This document shows positions 35,171-45,221 of a stretch of DNA of 53,683 nt, piece by piece. The stretch is from assembly GCF_002875705.1 (NCBI RefSeq), contig NZ_MCZZ01000155.1, positions 1 through 53,683 on the forward strand, read 5' to 3'. The position numbers were made by a program, and so were the translations under genes. Position 1 is the stretch's first letter, and every line of letters begins with the position of its first letter. This DNA comes from Vibrio sp. 10N.261.45.E2 (GTDB lineage Bacteria; Pseudomonadota; Gammaproteobacteria; Enterobacterales; Vibrionaceae). The notes below the pieces were generated by a model. That model was not told the origin of the DNA, did no database searches, and worked only from the letters and a program-made list of their open reading frames with translations.

Positions 35171-36385
35171 ATGTCTGTATCTTTGAGTGATAAAGCAGCT
35201 GTCGACAAGGCTTCAACAGAAAAACATCAACAAAGCGAAAAACCAGCAAGTTCACCAAAAGGCGCACCTGCAATCGGTGGCGCTGGTCTACGTGGTCAGA
35301 GTGCGGGAACCACTGCGCTATGTACGGTAGGAAAATCAGGAACTGGCTTAACCTACCGTGGTTATGATATTACCGACCTTGCCAATCATGCTCAGTTCGA
35401 AGAAGTGGCGCATCTGCTACTAAGAGGTCACTTACCCAGTGAAAAAGAGTTAGATGATTACAAAACATTGCTGATTGGTTTGCGTGGCTTGCCTCAACCT
35501 TTGAAAGCAGCACTAGAGTTGATTCCCGCAGACGCTCATCCAATGGATGTGATGAGAACGGGCTGTTCAATGCTAGGTAATCTAGAGCAAGAGTCTAACT
35601 TCTCCGAGCAACTGCCTGCGACTGAACGAATGCTTGCGCTTTTCCCTGCGATTATTTGTTATTGGTACCGCTTTAGCCATGATGGTGTGCGCATTGATAC
35701 TGAAGATCAAAGCGAAGCCTGTCTGGGTGGCTACTTCTTGAAAATGCTAACGGATAAAACACCTAGTGAACTTCATAAGAAGGTGATGCACTGCTCGCTA
35801 ACCCTTTACGCGGAACATGAGTTTAATGCTTCAACCTTTGCCGCTCGTGTGTGTGCATCAACGCTGTCGGATATCCACTCTTGTGTCACCGCAGCGATTG
35901 GTACATTGAGAGGTCCTTTACATGGCGGTGCGAATGAAGCCGCGATGGAAATGATCCAAGATTGGCAAACCGCTGATGAAGCAGAAACTAACATCATGCA
36001 GATGCTTGCTAACAAAGACAAAATCATGGGCTTCGGTCATGCCATTTATCGTGAAAGCGACCCGCGAAATGCTCTAATCAAGCGTTGGTCAAAAGAGCTA
36101 GCTCAAGAGGTGGGAGATGAACAGCTTTACGCCGTTTCAGAACGTGTTGAAGCGGTAATGAAGCGCGAGAAAGGCTTGTTCTGTAATGCTGACTTCTTCC
36201 ACGCATCGGCTTACCACTTCATGGATATCCCAACTAAACTGTTCACGCCCATCTTTGTGATGAGTCGCCTTACAGGCTGGACGGCACACGTGTTCGAACA
36301 GAGAGAAAATAATCGCATCATTCGTCCGAGTGCAGACTACACCGGGCCAGAGCATCAAGACTGGCTACCTATACATCTACGTTAG
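35171..36385 (+). CDS. prpC: 2-methylcitrate synthase
   Basis: The 404-aa citrate-synthase-fold enzyme condenses propionyl-CoA with oxaloacetate. Family residues are seen in GLRGLPQPL, HGGANEAAM and GFGHAIYRESDPR. I use ATG 35171 after AAGGAG; a longer frame from 35096 lacks a good binding site. The first 45 residues are a Ser/Lys/Ala-rich extension longer than in E. coli PrpC. It follows prpB by about 150 bases. Confidence 0.95.
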   Translation: MSVSLSDKAAVDKASTEKHQQSEKPASSPKGAPAIGGAGLRGQSAGTTALCTVGKSGTGLTYRGYDITDLANHAQFEEVAHLLLRGHLPSEKELDDYKTLLIGLRGLPQPLKAALELIPADAHPMDVMRTGCSMLGNLEQESNFSEQLPATERMLALFPAIICYWYRFSHDGVRIDTEDQSEACLGGYFLKMLTDKTPSELHKKVMHCSLTLYAEHEFNASTFAARVCASTLSDIHSCVTAAIGTLRGPLHGGANEAAMEMIQDWQTADEAETNIMQMLANKDKIMGFGHAIYRESDPRNALIKRWSKELAQEVGDEQLYAVSERVEAVMKREKGLFCNADFFHASAYHFMDIPTKLFTPIFVMSRLTGWTAHVFEQRENNRIIRPSADYTGPEHQDWLPIHLR

Positions 36386-36486
36386 CCCTCTATATCGAGT
36401 CGACTTATATCTTGAGGTGACTTCCGTCTTCATATGACAAGGCCTCAAGAAACAACGAATAGAATTTAACAGATAATGGTGGATGT

Positions 36487-39123
36487 ATGTCTGATGTAAA
36501 ACTTGAACAAGCTCAGTCCCTTGATAAAAATCAGTACCGGAAACTTTTACCCGGAACCCATTTAGAGTATTTCGATGCTTGCGAAGCGGTAGAAGCGATA
36601 TCTCCGGGCAGTTATAAAACCTTGCCTTATACGTCGAGAGTATTGGCAGAACAATTAGTAAGACGCTGTGACCCTGAAATCCTTGAAGACAGCTTAAAAC
36701 AGATCATTGAACGCAAGAGCGATCTGGATTTTCCTTGGTATCCAGCGCGTGTCGTGTGTCATGACATTCTTGGTCAAACCGCCTTGGTTGATTTGGCTGG
36801 ATTAAGAGACGCGATTGCAGACCAAGGCGGAGACCCTGCCAAGGTGAACCCCGTTGTTGAAACCCAGTTGATTGTTGACCACTCTCTAGCGGTAGAGCAT
36901 GCAGGTTTTGATAACCAAGCGTTTGATAAAAACCGAGCAATTGAAGAGCGCAGAAACGAAGACCGTTTTCACTTTATTGAATGGTGTAAAACCGCGTTTA
37001 AAAATGTCAGTGTGATTCCTGCGGGTAATGGAATTATGCACCAGATTAACTTGGAGAAAATGTCTCCAGTGATTCAATCTAAAGAAGGCATCGCGTTTCC
37101 TGATACCTGTGTCGGCACCGACAGTCATACTCCTCATGTTGATGCTCTGGGTGTTATTGCAATCGGAGTAGGTGGTTTGGAAGCTGAGACAGTAATGCTC
37201 GGTCGTCCGTCAATGATGCGCTTGCCTGATATCGTGGGCGTCAAGCTAACGGGTCAAAGACAAGAAGGGATAACCGCAACGGATATTGTGCTCGCAATAA
37301 CGGAGTTCCTTCGCAATGAGAGAGTGGTTTCAAGCTACTTGGAATTCTTCGGTGAAGGGGCTCGTGCACTGACCATTGGTGACCGTGCGACTATATCAAA
37401 CATGACGCCAGAATACGGCGCGACAGCGGGTATGTTTTACATCGATGAGCAGACCATTCAATACCTAAAACTCACTGGCCGAGAGCCTGAGCAGGTTGAA
37501 CTAGTCGAACGCTATGCCAAGCAAACCGGACTTTGGGCTGATGACTTAGATTCCGCTCAATACGAACGTGTGCTTGAGTTTGATTTGTCTAAAGTTGAGC
37601 GTAACCTTGCGGGGCCTTCAAATCCTCATCGCCGTTTGCCAACCAGAGAGTTGGCTGAACAAGGCATCAGTCAAGCATCTTGGAAAGAGCAGCATGCTAA
37701 GCAGTACAGCGATGATCAGATGCCCGATGGTGCCGTAATCATTGCGGCAATTACTTCTTGTACTAACACCAGTAACCCAAGAAACGTGGTCGCCGCTGCA
37801 TTGGTTGCTAAGAAAGCCAATCAGCTTGGATTAGTTCGCAAGCCGTGGGTGAAAACGTCATTTGCGCCGGGCTCTAAAGTTGCCAAGCTCTATCTTGAGT
37901 CGGCAGGTTTGCTTCCTGAACTTGAACAATTGGGCTTCGGTATCGTCGGCTATGCGTGTACGACTTGTAACGGAATGAGTGGGGCGTTAGATCCTAAAAT
38001 CCAACAAGAGATCATCGACCGCGACCTATATTCAACCGCCGTGTTGTCAGGGAATCGAAACTTCGACGGTCGAATCCATCCTCATGCTAAACAAGCATTT
38101 TTAGCCTCACCGCCATTGGTGGTTGCTTATGCCTTGGCTGGCACGATTCGTTTTGATATCGAGAAAGACAGCTTAGGCACTGACAACAATGGTAAACCAA
38201 TCTACTTAAGTGATTTATGGCCGAGTGATGCCGAGATCGATGCCGTTGTCGGTGAGCATGTTAAGCCTCAGCAATTCCAACAAATCTACGTGAAAATGTT
38301 CCAGCCAGATGAGGATCAGGTAACGACTGAACCGCTTTATGACTGGCGATCTCAAAGTACCTATATACGCAGACCGCCTTATTGGGAAGGGGCTCTTGCG
38401 GGAGAGCGAAGCTTATCTGGTATGAGACCCTTGGCTATTCTGGGGGACAACATCACTACGGACCATTTATCTCCTTCAAATGCGATTCTTGCTTCGAGCG
38501 CGGCAGGGGAATACCTCACCAAAATGGAAGTCCCGGAAGAGGACTTCAACTCTTACGCGACTCATCGAGGTGATCACTTAACCGCGCAACGAGCAACATT
38601 CGCCAATCCTAAGCTGTTTAATGAAATGGTGAAGGACGCCGGAGAAGTCGTGCAAGGTTCATTAGCAAGGGTTGAACCCGAAGGGCAAGTTACACGAATG
38701 TGGGAAGCGATAGAAACCTACATGAACCGTAAACAACCCTTAATTGTTGTAGCTGGTGCCGATTATGGACAAGGTTCATCACGTGATTGGGCAGCCAAAG
38801 GTGTGCGCTTAGCGGGTGTTGAAGTGATTGTGGCTGAAGGGTTTGAACGAATCCACAGAACCAACCTGGTTGGCATGGGCGTGTTGCCTCTGCAGTTTAA
38901 AGCGGGAACCAATCGCAACACTTTAGAACTGGATGGTACAGAGCTATACGACGTGTATGGCGACATTGAAGCAGGTGCTGATTTGGCTTTAGTGATCACT
39001 CGTAAAAGCGGTGAAAAGCTTGATGTGCCAGTAACCTGTCGATTAGACACCGCTGACGAAGTGAATGTGTACAGCGCTGGTGGCGTATTGCAACGTTTCG
39101 CTAAAGACTTTCTCGCACAGTAG
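36487..39123 (+). CDS. acnD: Fe/S-dependent 2-methylcitrate dehydratase
   Basis: The 878-aa aconitase-type protein has the three 4Fe-4S cysteines (AITSCTNTS and YACTTCNG) and motifs DSHTPHVDALG and YGQGSSRDWAAKG. AcnD dehydrates 2-methylcitrate and needs PrpF to pass the product on; the pair replaces PrpD. It is followed by prpF after 9 bases. The length is as expected for AcnD and not for AcnB, and the context settles the assignment. Confidence 0.95.
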   Translation: MSDVKLEQAQSLDKNQYRKLLPGTHLEYFDACEAVEAISPGSYKTLPYTSRVLAEQLVRRCDPEILEDSLKQIIERKSDLDFPWYPARVVCHDILGQTALVDLAGLRDAIADQGGDPAKVNPVVETQLIVDHSLAVEHAGFDNQAFDKNRAIEERRNEDRFHFIEWCKTAFKNVSVIPAGNGIMHQINLEKMSPVIQSKEGIAFPDTCVGTDSHTPHVDALGVIAIGVGGLEAETVMLGRPSMMRLPDIVGVKLTGQRQEGITATDIVLAITEFLRNERVVSSYLEFFGEGARALTIGDRATISNMTPEYGATAGMFYIDEQTIQYLKLTGREPEQVELVERYAKQTGLWADDLDSAQYERVLEFDLSKVERNLAGPSNPHRRLPTRELAEQGISQASWKEQHAKQYSDDQMPDGAVIIAAITSCTNTSNPRNVVAAALVAKKANQLGLVRKPWVKTSFAPGSKVAKLYLESAGLLPELEQLGFGIVGYACTTCNGMSGALDPKIQQEIIDRDLYSTAVLSGNRNFDGRIHPHAKQAFLASPPLVVAYALAGTIRFDIEKDSLGTDNNGKPIYLSDLWPSDAEIDAVVGEHVKPQQFQQIYVKMFQPDEDQVTTEPLYDWRSQSTYIRRPPYWEGALAGERSLSGMRPLAILGDNITTDHLSPSNAILASSAAGEYLTKMEVPEEDFNSYATHRGDHLTAQRATFANPKLFNEMVKDAGEVVQGSLARVEPEGQVTRMWEAIETYMNRKQPLIVVAGADYGQGSSRDWAAKGVRLAGVEVIVAEGFERIHRTNLVGMGVLPLQFKAGTNRNTLELDGTELYDVYGDIEAGADLALVITRKSGEKLDVPVTCRLDTADEVNVYSAGGVLQRFAKDFLAQ

Positions 39124-39132
39124 GGGCCGATT

Positions 39133-40305
39133 ATGAACATCAAACAGATAAAAGTACCAGCTACCTACATGCGGGGCGGAACAAGCAAAGGCGTTTTCTT
39201 CAACCTAGAAGACTTGCCTGATGCTGCGCAAGTCGCCGGAGAAGCACGAGACGCATTACTTCTGCGTGTGATTGGCAGTCCGGACCCTTATGGCAAACAA
39301 ACTGATGGCATGGGTGGTGCGACATCCAGTACCAGCAAAACCGTTATTGTATCGAAAAGCAACAAGGCCAATCACGATGTTGATTATCTCTTTGGTCAAG
39401 TAGCAATAGACAAGCCTTTCGTTGATTGGAGCGGTAACTGCGGTAATTTGTCGGCTGCAGTAGGCCCATTTGCCATCCATAGTGGATTGGTTGATTCGAA
39501 TCGTATTCCAGAAAACGGCGTGGTCGAGGTGCGAGTATGGCAAGTAAATATAGAGAAAACCATCATCGTCCATGTATCTATCGCTGATGGTGAAGTCCAA
39601 GAGTTAGGTGATTTTGAACTCGATGGTGTCACTTTCCCCGCTGCTGAGATTCAAGTTGATTTCCTAGACCCAGCCGATGCGAGTGGTTCAATGTTTCCAA
39701 CAGGGAATGTTGTTGATTTTTTAGATGTTCCCGAATTGGGCTGCATCAAAGCGACATACATCAATGCAGGAATACCAACCATTTTTGTTGATGCAGAATC
39801 GGTTGGTTATCAAGGCACAGAGCTTCAATCGGATATCAACAGCGATTCAAAAGCCTTGGCATTGTTTGAATCCATCCGAGCACATGGCGCGGTTGCGATG
39901 GGGTTGATTGATTCTTTAGAACAAGCAGAATCGCGTCAACACACACCTAAAGTCGCGTTTGTTGCTAAGCCTCAAGCGTACCAAGCTTCAAGTGGTAAAC
40001 CGGTATTAGCTGACGATACCGACCTTCTGGTGCGAGCTTTATCTATGGGGCAACTGCATCACGCCATGATGGGCACAGCTGCAGTCGCCATTGCTTCAGC
40101 GGCGAGTGTTCCGGGTACGTTAGTGAACTTGGCAGCCGGTGAGGGTTCCCGTGATTTTGTGACCTTTGGTCATCCATCAGGAACCTTAAAGGTGGGAGCT
40201 AAAGCTTTGCAGACCGAAAACGGTTGGAAAATTGAGAGGGCGATTATGAGTCGTAGTGCCCGAGTGATCATGGAAGGTGCCATTCGTGTGCCTTTTCCCA
40301 AGTAA
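39133..40305 (+). CDS. prpF: 2-methylaconitate cis-trans isomerase
   Basis: The 390-aa protein belongs to the PrpF fold (two similar domains). Signatures are MRGGTSKGVFF near the N-terminus and GSPDPYGKQTDGMGGATSST, plus DWSGNCGNLSAAVGPFAI, found in PrpF. It isomerises trans-2-methylaconitate made by AcnD to the cis form. It lies directly after acnD, which is the usual pairing. Confidence 0.95.
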   Translation: MNIKQIKVPATYMRGGTSKGVFFNLEDLPDAAQVAGEARDALLLRVIGSPDPYGKQTDGMGGATSSTSKTVIVSKSNKANHDVDYLFGQVAIDKPFVDWSGNCGNLSAAVGPFAIHSGLVDSNRIPENGVVEVRVWQVNIEKTIIVHVSIADGEVQELGDFELDGVTFPAAEIQVDFLDPADASGSMFPTGNVVDFLDVPELGCIKATYINAGIPTIFVDAESVGYQGTELQSDINSDSKALALFESIRAHGAVAMGLIDSLEQAESRQHTPKVAFVAKPQAYQASSGKPVLADDTDLLVRALSMGQLHHAMMGTAAVAIASAASVPGTLVNLAAGEGSRDFVTFGHPSGTLKVGAKALQTENGWKIERAIMSRSARVIMEGAIRVPFPK

Positions 40306-40422
40306 AGCGATTGTGGTGAACGGTGAAACGTTCTGAAAACAACGCTGAGAAAAGAGTGCACCCCTGTACACTGCCAAAAAGTTAGGCGCTTGGAACAATG
40401 GATAAATCATGGAGGAGGCATT

Positions 40423-42327
40423 ATGTCTGCTACAAATCGAATGAATAGAAAAACAGACTATATCACCGAGTATCAATGGGCTAAGGAAGACCCTAAATCA
40501 TTCTGGGAGACACAATCACAAGCCATTGATTGGTTTGAACCACCAAAAACAATTTTACAAACTGACGATAATGGCATTGAACGATGGTTCCCTGATGGGG
40601 TGATGAACACGTGTTGGTTGGCGCTTGATTATCATTGCGAAAATGGCCGTGGTGACAAAGTGGCGCTGATTTACGACTCTCCAGTGACAGGAGCTCAATC
40701 CTCGTACACTTATAACCAGTTACGTGACCAAGTGGCTAAAGTCGCTGGTATGTTGGCCACGCAAGGTGTTACCAAAGGCGATCGTGTAGTTATTTACATG
40801 CCGATGATTCCGGAAGCGGCAATGGCAATGTTGGCCTGTGCACGATTAGGCGCGGTGCATTCTGTCGTGTTTGGTGGGTTTGCTCCTCATGAGCTTGCCG
40901 TTCGAATTGAAGATGCCGAGCCGAAGGTGTTGATTACTGCCTCCTGCGGTGTCGAGATAAACAAAGTCTTGCCATATAAACCGATGGTTGATCGAGCGGT
41001 CATGGACAGCCGTTGGAAGCCTGAGAAAGTAGTCGTGTTCCAAAGAGAGCAGGCTTTAGCAGAATTGAACAATGAACGTGATGTACTTTGGCAGCAAGCG
41101 GTTAACGATGCATTGCCGCACAGTTGTGTTCCTGTCTTAGCAACCGATCCGTTATATATCCTTTACACATCAGGTACTACAGGCAAGCCGAAAGGCGTGG
41201 TGCGTGACAATGGTGGTCATGCAGTCGCCATGAAATACTCAATGAGTACTATCTACGATATGCCGCAAGATGGCGTATTTTGGGCAGCTTCTGATGTGGG
41301 TTGGGTGGTGGGGCATTCTTATATTGTTTATGCACCACTGATTCATGGCTGTACGAGCATTTTGTTTGAAGGTAAGCCAGTACGAACACCTGATCCCGGC
41401 GCCTTCTGGCGTGTGTGTGAAGAGTACAACGTCGATGTATTGTTTTCTGCGCCAACAGCGTTTAGAGCAATCAAGAAAGAAGATCCTGAAGGCGAGTTGC
41501 TCAACAAGTATGATTTATCATCGCTTAAGTCGATTTTCATGGCTGGCGAACGTTTAGATCCGCCAACATTGGATTGGGTTGAGTGCCATACCAATAAACC
41601 AGTTATCGATCATTGGTGGCAAACAGAAACAGGTTGGGCCATTTCCGCCAATCCAACAGGGCTGGAATCTTTGCCGGTGAAAGCGGGTTCTTCCACGAAA
41701 CCTGTTCCGGGTTACCAAGTGGAGATCCTCAATGAACTCGGTGAAGTCGCTCAGCCCAATCAACAAGGTTTTGTGGCTCTTAAACGCCCATTGCCACCCG
41801 GCTGCTTGCCAACGGTTTGGCGTAATCATGATCGATTTGAATCAGGATACTTAAGCCAATTTCCTGGGTATTATGTTTCGGGTGATGGTGGCTACCTCGA
41901 TGAAGATGGGTATTTATTTATCATGGGCCGTATCGATGATGTGATAAACGTAGCAGGGCATCGTCTGTCGACAGGAGAAATGGAGGAAATTGTGGGTGGT
42001 CACCCAGCCATTGCAGAATGCGCGGTAGTCGGCATTCACGATGATTTAAAAGGGCCGCTACCTCTGGGCTTAGTTGTGCTAAAAGATGGAATAAAAGTCG
42101 ACGGCATTGAGTTGCAAGCGGAGTTGGTTGGCAAGGTTCGTAATGAGATCGGCGCGGTCGCTTGTTTTAAGCAAGCCTTGGTTGTTGAAAGGTTACCTAA
42201 GACGCGTTCAGGTAAGATCTTGCGTAGAACTATCCGACAGATAGCCGAAGGTGAACAGTATGTCGTGCCTTCGACTATTGACGACCCTACAAGCTTAACG
42301 GAAATTGCACAAAAGCTCGGAAAATAG
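40423..42327 (+). CDS. prpE: Propionyl-CoA synthetase
   Basis: The 634-aa AMP-forming acyl-CoA synthetase activates propionate at the start of the cycle. It has YILYTSGTTGKPKG (phosphate-binding motif), WWQTETGWA and a C-terminal PKTRSGKILRR with the Lys that is acetylated in regulation. A GGAGGAGG directs translation from ATG 40423, not from the longer frame at 40390. Gene order prpB-prpC-acnD-prpF-prpE is that of Vibrio and relatives. Confidence 0.95.
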   Translation: MSATNRMNRKTDYITEYQWAKEDPKSFWETQSQAIDWFEPPKTILQTDDNGIERWFPDGVMNTCWLALDYHCENGRGDKVALIYDSPVTGAQSSYTYNQLRDQVAKVAGMLATQGVTKGDRVVIYMPMIPEAAMAMLACARLGAVHSVVFGGFAPHELAVRIEDAEPKVLITASCGVEINKVLPYKPMVDRAVMDSRWKPEKVVVFQREQALAELNNERDVLWQQAVNDALPHSCVPVLATDPLYILYTSGTTGKPKGVVRDNGGHAVAMKYSMSTIYDMPQDGVFWAASDVGWVVGHSYIVYAPLIHGCTSILFEGKPVRTPDPGAFWRVCEEYNVDVLFSAPTAFRAIKKEDPEGELLNKYDLSSLKSIFMAGERLDPPTLDWVECHTNKPVIDHWWQTETGWAISANPTGLESLPVKAGSSTKPVPGYQVEILNELGEVAQPNQQGFVALKRPLPPGCLPTVWRNHDRFESGYLSQFPGYYVSGDGGYLDEDGYLFIMGRIDDVINVAGHRLSTGEMEEIVGGHPAIAECAVVGIHDDLKGPLPLGLVVLKDGIKVDGIELQAELVGKVRNEIGAVACFKQALVVERLPKTRSGKILRRTIRQIAEGEQYVVPSTIDDPTSLTEIAQKLGK

Positions 42328-42355
42328 AACTGCGTTTGATTCGATACAGATTAAT

Positions 42356-42380
42356 AGGCGATCCGACAGGTCGCCTTTTT
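42356..42380 (+). terminator. Terminator of the prp operon
   Basis: AGGCGA pairs with TCGCCT, followed by a T5 run, 29 bases after prpE. Confidence 0.8.
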
Positions 42381-42476
42381 ATGTCTAAAATAATAATTTG
42401 GCTGCATAGGGTGAGTATTTTTTTGTGATACATAAATAAATTTATACATGAGTGAGCTTATACATAGCAGGCCGTT

Positions 42477-42569
42477 ATGTTTTATCTAAACTTGGCTTTA
42501 TTTATCTTGTTCACTCGTCTGCTTAATATGGCTTCAATCCAAACGAAGAACGAAGCGAGATTCCTATGA
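42477..42569 (+). CDS. Possible 30-aa leader peptide coupled to the lipoprotein gene
   Basis: ATG 42477 opens 30 codons whose first half is hydrophobic (YLNLALFILFT). Its TGA overlaps the ATG of the next gene (ATGA at 42566-42569), which is the pattern of a translationally coupled leader. The binding site is poor. Coincidence is possible. Confidence 0.22.
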   Translation: MFYLNLALFILFTRLLNMASIQTKNEARFL

Positions 42570-42967
42570 AATTCACTAAACCTTTTCTTTTAGCGACACT
42601 GATTGTGACTCTTTCTGGTTGTGCATCACCAGCAATGGATAACGAAAATGAGAACGCTGCACGTAATCGTGGTGCTGTAGGTGGTGCGTTATTAGGAGCA
42701 ACAGCAGGAGCGTTAACTGGAGATGCAAGCTTAGCTGTAAAGGGGGCTGCATTAGGTGGTGTGACGGGCGGTGTTGCGGGTTCAATGAAAGATACGGATG
42801 ATGCAAGAAACGCACAACGAACTCAAGTTACTGCAGATGGCTTGTCACAAGACAATCGTACCGATGCAGAGAAGCGAGTTGCTGAAGTTGAGGCTGAAAT
42901 TAAACTTATTGAACTAGAGCAACAGCTTGCTGAACTCAAAGAAGAGAAAGAGGATAACGGAGCTTAA
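42566..42967 (+). CDS. Lipoprotein with glycine zipper and coiled-coil tail
   Basis: The 133-aa product has a lipoprotein signal peptide with lipobox LSGC (Cys19), then a Gly-rich glycine-zipper segment (about 33-72, GAVGGALLGATAGALTG) and a C-terminal coiled coil (about 100-130, EVEAEIKLIELEQQLAEL). It belongs to the YMGG-like glycine-zipper lipoproteins, probably anchored in the outer membrane. Their function is not established. It is followed by a terminator. Confidence 0.75.
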   Translation: MKFTKPFLLATLIVTLSGCASPAMDNENENAARNRGAVGGALLGATAGALTGDASLAVKGAALGGVTGGVAGSMKDTDDARNAQRTQVTADGLSQDNRTDAEKRVAEVEAEIKLIELEQQLAELKEEKEDNGA

Positions 42968-43011
42968 AACTACGGTTTTTGTATTCGCTTGATTCAAGAT
43001 CATTCAAAAGA

Positions 43012-43036
43012 ATGGCCACGTAATGTGGCCGTTTTT
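43012..43036 (+). terminator. Terminator after the lipoprotein gene
   Basis: TGGCCAC and GTGGCC form the stem, followed by TTTTT. Confidence 0.8.
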
Positions 43037-43151
43037 GTATTTAAAATACGCACTTTAAACAATGAATTAATTCAATAACTTGTATAGATACTCGCGACAA
43101 GTAAACTAGACTCAGTTTAGATATTAATTTGGTTTGAGAAGCGCAATAGTC

Positions 43152-43631
43152 ATGAATGTCACCTTAAGGGCCGCAAAGCACGCGGATTTGGAACAACTTA
43201 ACGAATTAATGTTCGATCTCCATCATCATCACCATCTTGCTAGCCCAGAGCACTTTAAAACGGCAGAAGAGATTGAGCAGGAAAAAAGCATTGCGCGTTA
43301 CTTGGATGATCCGGAATGCTTGGTTTATGTGGCATTAAAAGGAGAGCTCATTGTTGGCTTTATCACCGGGCATTTTTGTGAACTTATTTCAACGGTGAGC
43401 AAACCTGTGCCGATGGGGAGTGTCGATGAACTGTTTGTCTTACCTGATTATCGAAAAGAATCGATTGCTGAGAAGCTGTTTAACAAAGTTGAAGCGACTT
43501 TTGACGATTATGGTGTTGAACAAGTCTTTGTAGAGGTTTGGGATTTTAATTCGCCTGCCAAGGACTTCTATCAAAAAATGGGGTTCACACCTCACATTCA
43601 ATGGATGAGAAAGGCTTTGAACAAAACATAG
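43152..43631 (+). CDS. GNAT-family N-acetyltransferase
   Basis: The 159-aa protein has the GNAT fold: a beta4-alpha3 acetyl-CoA motif at VDELFVLPDYRKESIAEKLF and the C-terminal DFYQKMGF typical of the family. Its second helix carries five His in a row (LHHHHHLAS), unusual and possibly metal-binding. I take ATG 43152; an earlier TTG at 43134 is possible. Substrate is unknown. Confidence 0.8.
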   Translation: MNVTLRAAKHADLEQLNELMFDLHHHHHLASPEHFKTAEEIEQEKSIARYLDDPECLVYVALKGELIVGFITGHFCELISTVSKPVPMGSVDELFVLPDYRKESIAEKLFNKVEATFDDYGVEQVFVEVWDFNSPAKDFYQKMGFTPHIQWMRKALNKT

Positions 43632-43711
43632 ACAGCGATTTTTTGTGGGTTTGATTACAATACGATGCATTAGCAGTCTTTAACTTTTTCTCTTATTTTT
43701 AGGTAAATTCG

Positions 43712-45124
43712 TTGGTTATTCGATATTTTTTCGTTTTCATATTGTCTCTTTTGAGTACGACTTCCGCTTGGGCAAACAACACTTTGCCCGATCATATCGC
43801 GGGCGCTTTGTGTGTAGTACGAGCTGATAACCAAATAGTGCTGGTTGATGAGCTGATCACGGGGCAGTTATCTCTGCCGGGTGGTACGGTTGTTTCAGGT
43901 GAGCCGCCAGCAGTCGCGGCGCAGCGCGAAACGTGGGAAGAGGCGGGCTTGTCGGTAACAGTCGGTGATGTGCTGGGTTATACCGACAGTGCTGTTGTGT
44001 TTGATTGTATCTCTGACTCTGAAGTGATCAGCTACAAAGCTCGAAATGAGTTAGGTGGCTTTGAGTTGCCGATTTGGTTTGCCCCTCATTATGGTGTGGA
44101 AGTCAGCCGAGCGATGTTAATTCCTCCTACTGAATTGCAAGATCACCAATACCGCTATCCAGAACAGTGGTCAGAGATTAACGAGCTGTTTTTATCTGCA
44201 ACAGATCAACCGGTAACGTATGTGACTGAGCTGGTGGGCGCAGCACCGAAAGTTCATCAAGTTGAATTAAGTTGGATTGTGTCGCTTCAAAACGCGTTCA
44301 ATAAGATGCCAAGCGTGTTTGGGAATACTGTTCTTTTGACTGACCTGTTAGCTAAACCATGGGTTTTCATCGTGATATTGCCGCTAATTGCGTGGCATTT
44401 TGGTCGTAACTTCGCGTTGAAGTTTGGCTTCACTTTGATTTCGGTGACACTGCTAACTTTGATTGCGCATCAAGGTTTTGGTTTTCCACGCCCGCATGCC
44501 TACCTGCCAACACTGAAGCTGGTAATGAGTAGTGGCTATAGTTTTCCGAGTCTGTTGGCTGCCTTATGGGTGAGCTTAACCTTGTTAGTCTTTTGGAAAC
44601 TAAAGTGTCTCTTGGAACAAAAATCTATATTGATTGTGCTTGCTGGCTTACTTTGGATCATGCTGTTTAAGTCTTATTCAGGCAGTGCGTTCATTAGTGA
44701 TGTCTTAATGGGGGGCGTATTAGGTGCATTAACGACGTGGCATATCGTGAGACTAGACGCGAAACCTGATGTTGATATTAGTGTCTTGTTGAGCTCTAAA
44801 GGTGTCTGGTGGGCATTATGCTTATTATCCATCGTTCTCACGGTGATATGGCCATTACCAACATTTTCATTCTGGGTCGCTATCTTGATGACGATTGCAT
44901 GCCTAGTGACGTTAACAGACTCAAAACCTTTGGTCGGTCAGTTCTCATTCAAGATTGTTCTTGGAGTGATGGTGATGTTGTTAGCGGGGAATCTGTTGAT
45001 TAGTTGGGCTGGAAGCTTTGTCTCTTTCAGTGGCATTGCTTCATTTATTATTGATACGTTACGTTTCCCAATCTTGATTCTGTTTGGTGTGGTGGCATTT
45101 CGCTTGCCATGGAAAAGAGAGTGA
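43712..45124 (+). CDS. Secreted Nudix hydrolase fused to a PAP2-like membrane domain
   Basis: The 470-aa protein, TTG start, has a signal peptide (about 1-21, ending SAWAN), a Nudix domain with an exact box GTVVSGEPPAVAAQRETW then EEAGL (58-80; Arg72, Glu73, Glu76, Glu77), and about eight helices (211-470) resembling PAP2 phosphatases: FPRPH at 258-262, SSGYSFPS at 273-280, SYSGSAFISDVL at 321-332. In PAP2 the second motif ends in His and the third has His before SD; here these are Tyr276 and Phe327, so the PAP2 half seems catalytically dead while the Nudix half is intact. A signal peptide before a Nudix domain places it in the periplasm. A phosphohydrolase for an exported or membrane-linked nucleotide or polyprenyl diphosphate is inferred. 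Confidence 0.75.
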   Translation: MVIRYFFVFILSLLSTTSAWANNTLPDHIAGALCVVRADNQIVLVDELITGQLSLPGGTVVSGEPPAVAAQRETWEEAGLSVTVGDVLGYTDSAVVFDCISDSEVISYKARNELGGFELPIWFAPHYGVEVSRAMLIPPTELQDHQYRYPEQWSEINELFLSATDQPVTYVTELVGAAPKVHQVELSWIVSLQNAFNKMPSVFGNTVLLTDLLAKPWVFIVILPLIAWHFGRNFALKFGFTLISVTLLTLIAHQGFGFPRPHAYLPTLKLVMSSGYSFPSLLAALWVSLTLLVFWKLKCLLEQKSILIVLAGLLWIMLFKSYSGSAFISDVLMGGVLGALTTWHIVRLDAKPDVDISVLLSSKGVWWALCLLSIVLTVIWPLPTFSFWVAILMTIACLVTLTDSKPLVGQFSFKIVLGVMVMLLAGNLLISWAGSFVSFSGIASFIIDTLRFPILILFGVVAFRLPWKRE

Positions 45125-45145
45125 ATCGACTAGCGTAAAATCAGA

Positions 45146-45177
45146 AAAGGCTGTGCGGTGCACAGCCTTTGTCATTT
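45146..45177. terminator. Bidirectional terminator
   Basis: AAAGGCTGTGC pairs with GCACAGCCTTT across a 3-base loop between two convergent genes. Confidence 0.85.
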
Positions 45178-45221
45178 TTGAAACAAGAACAAAGTGATAG
45201 TCACTAATGCTTGTTGAGCGT

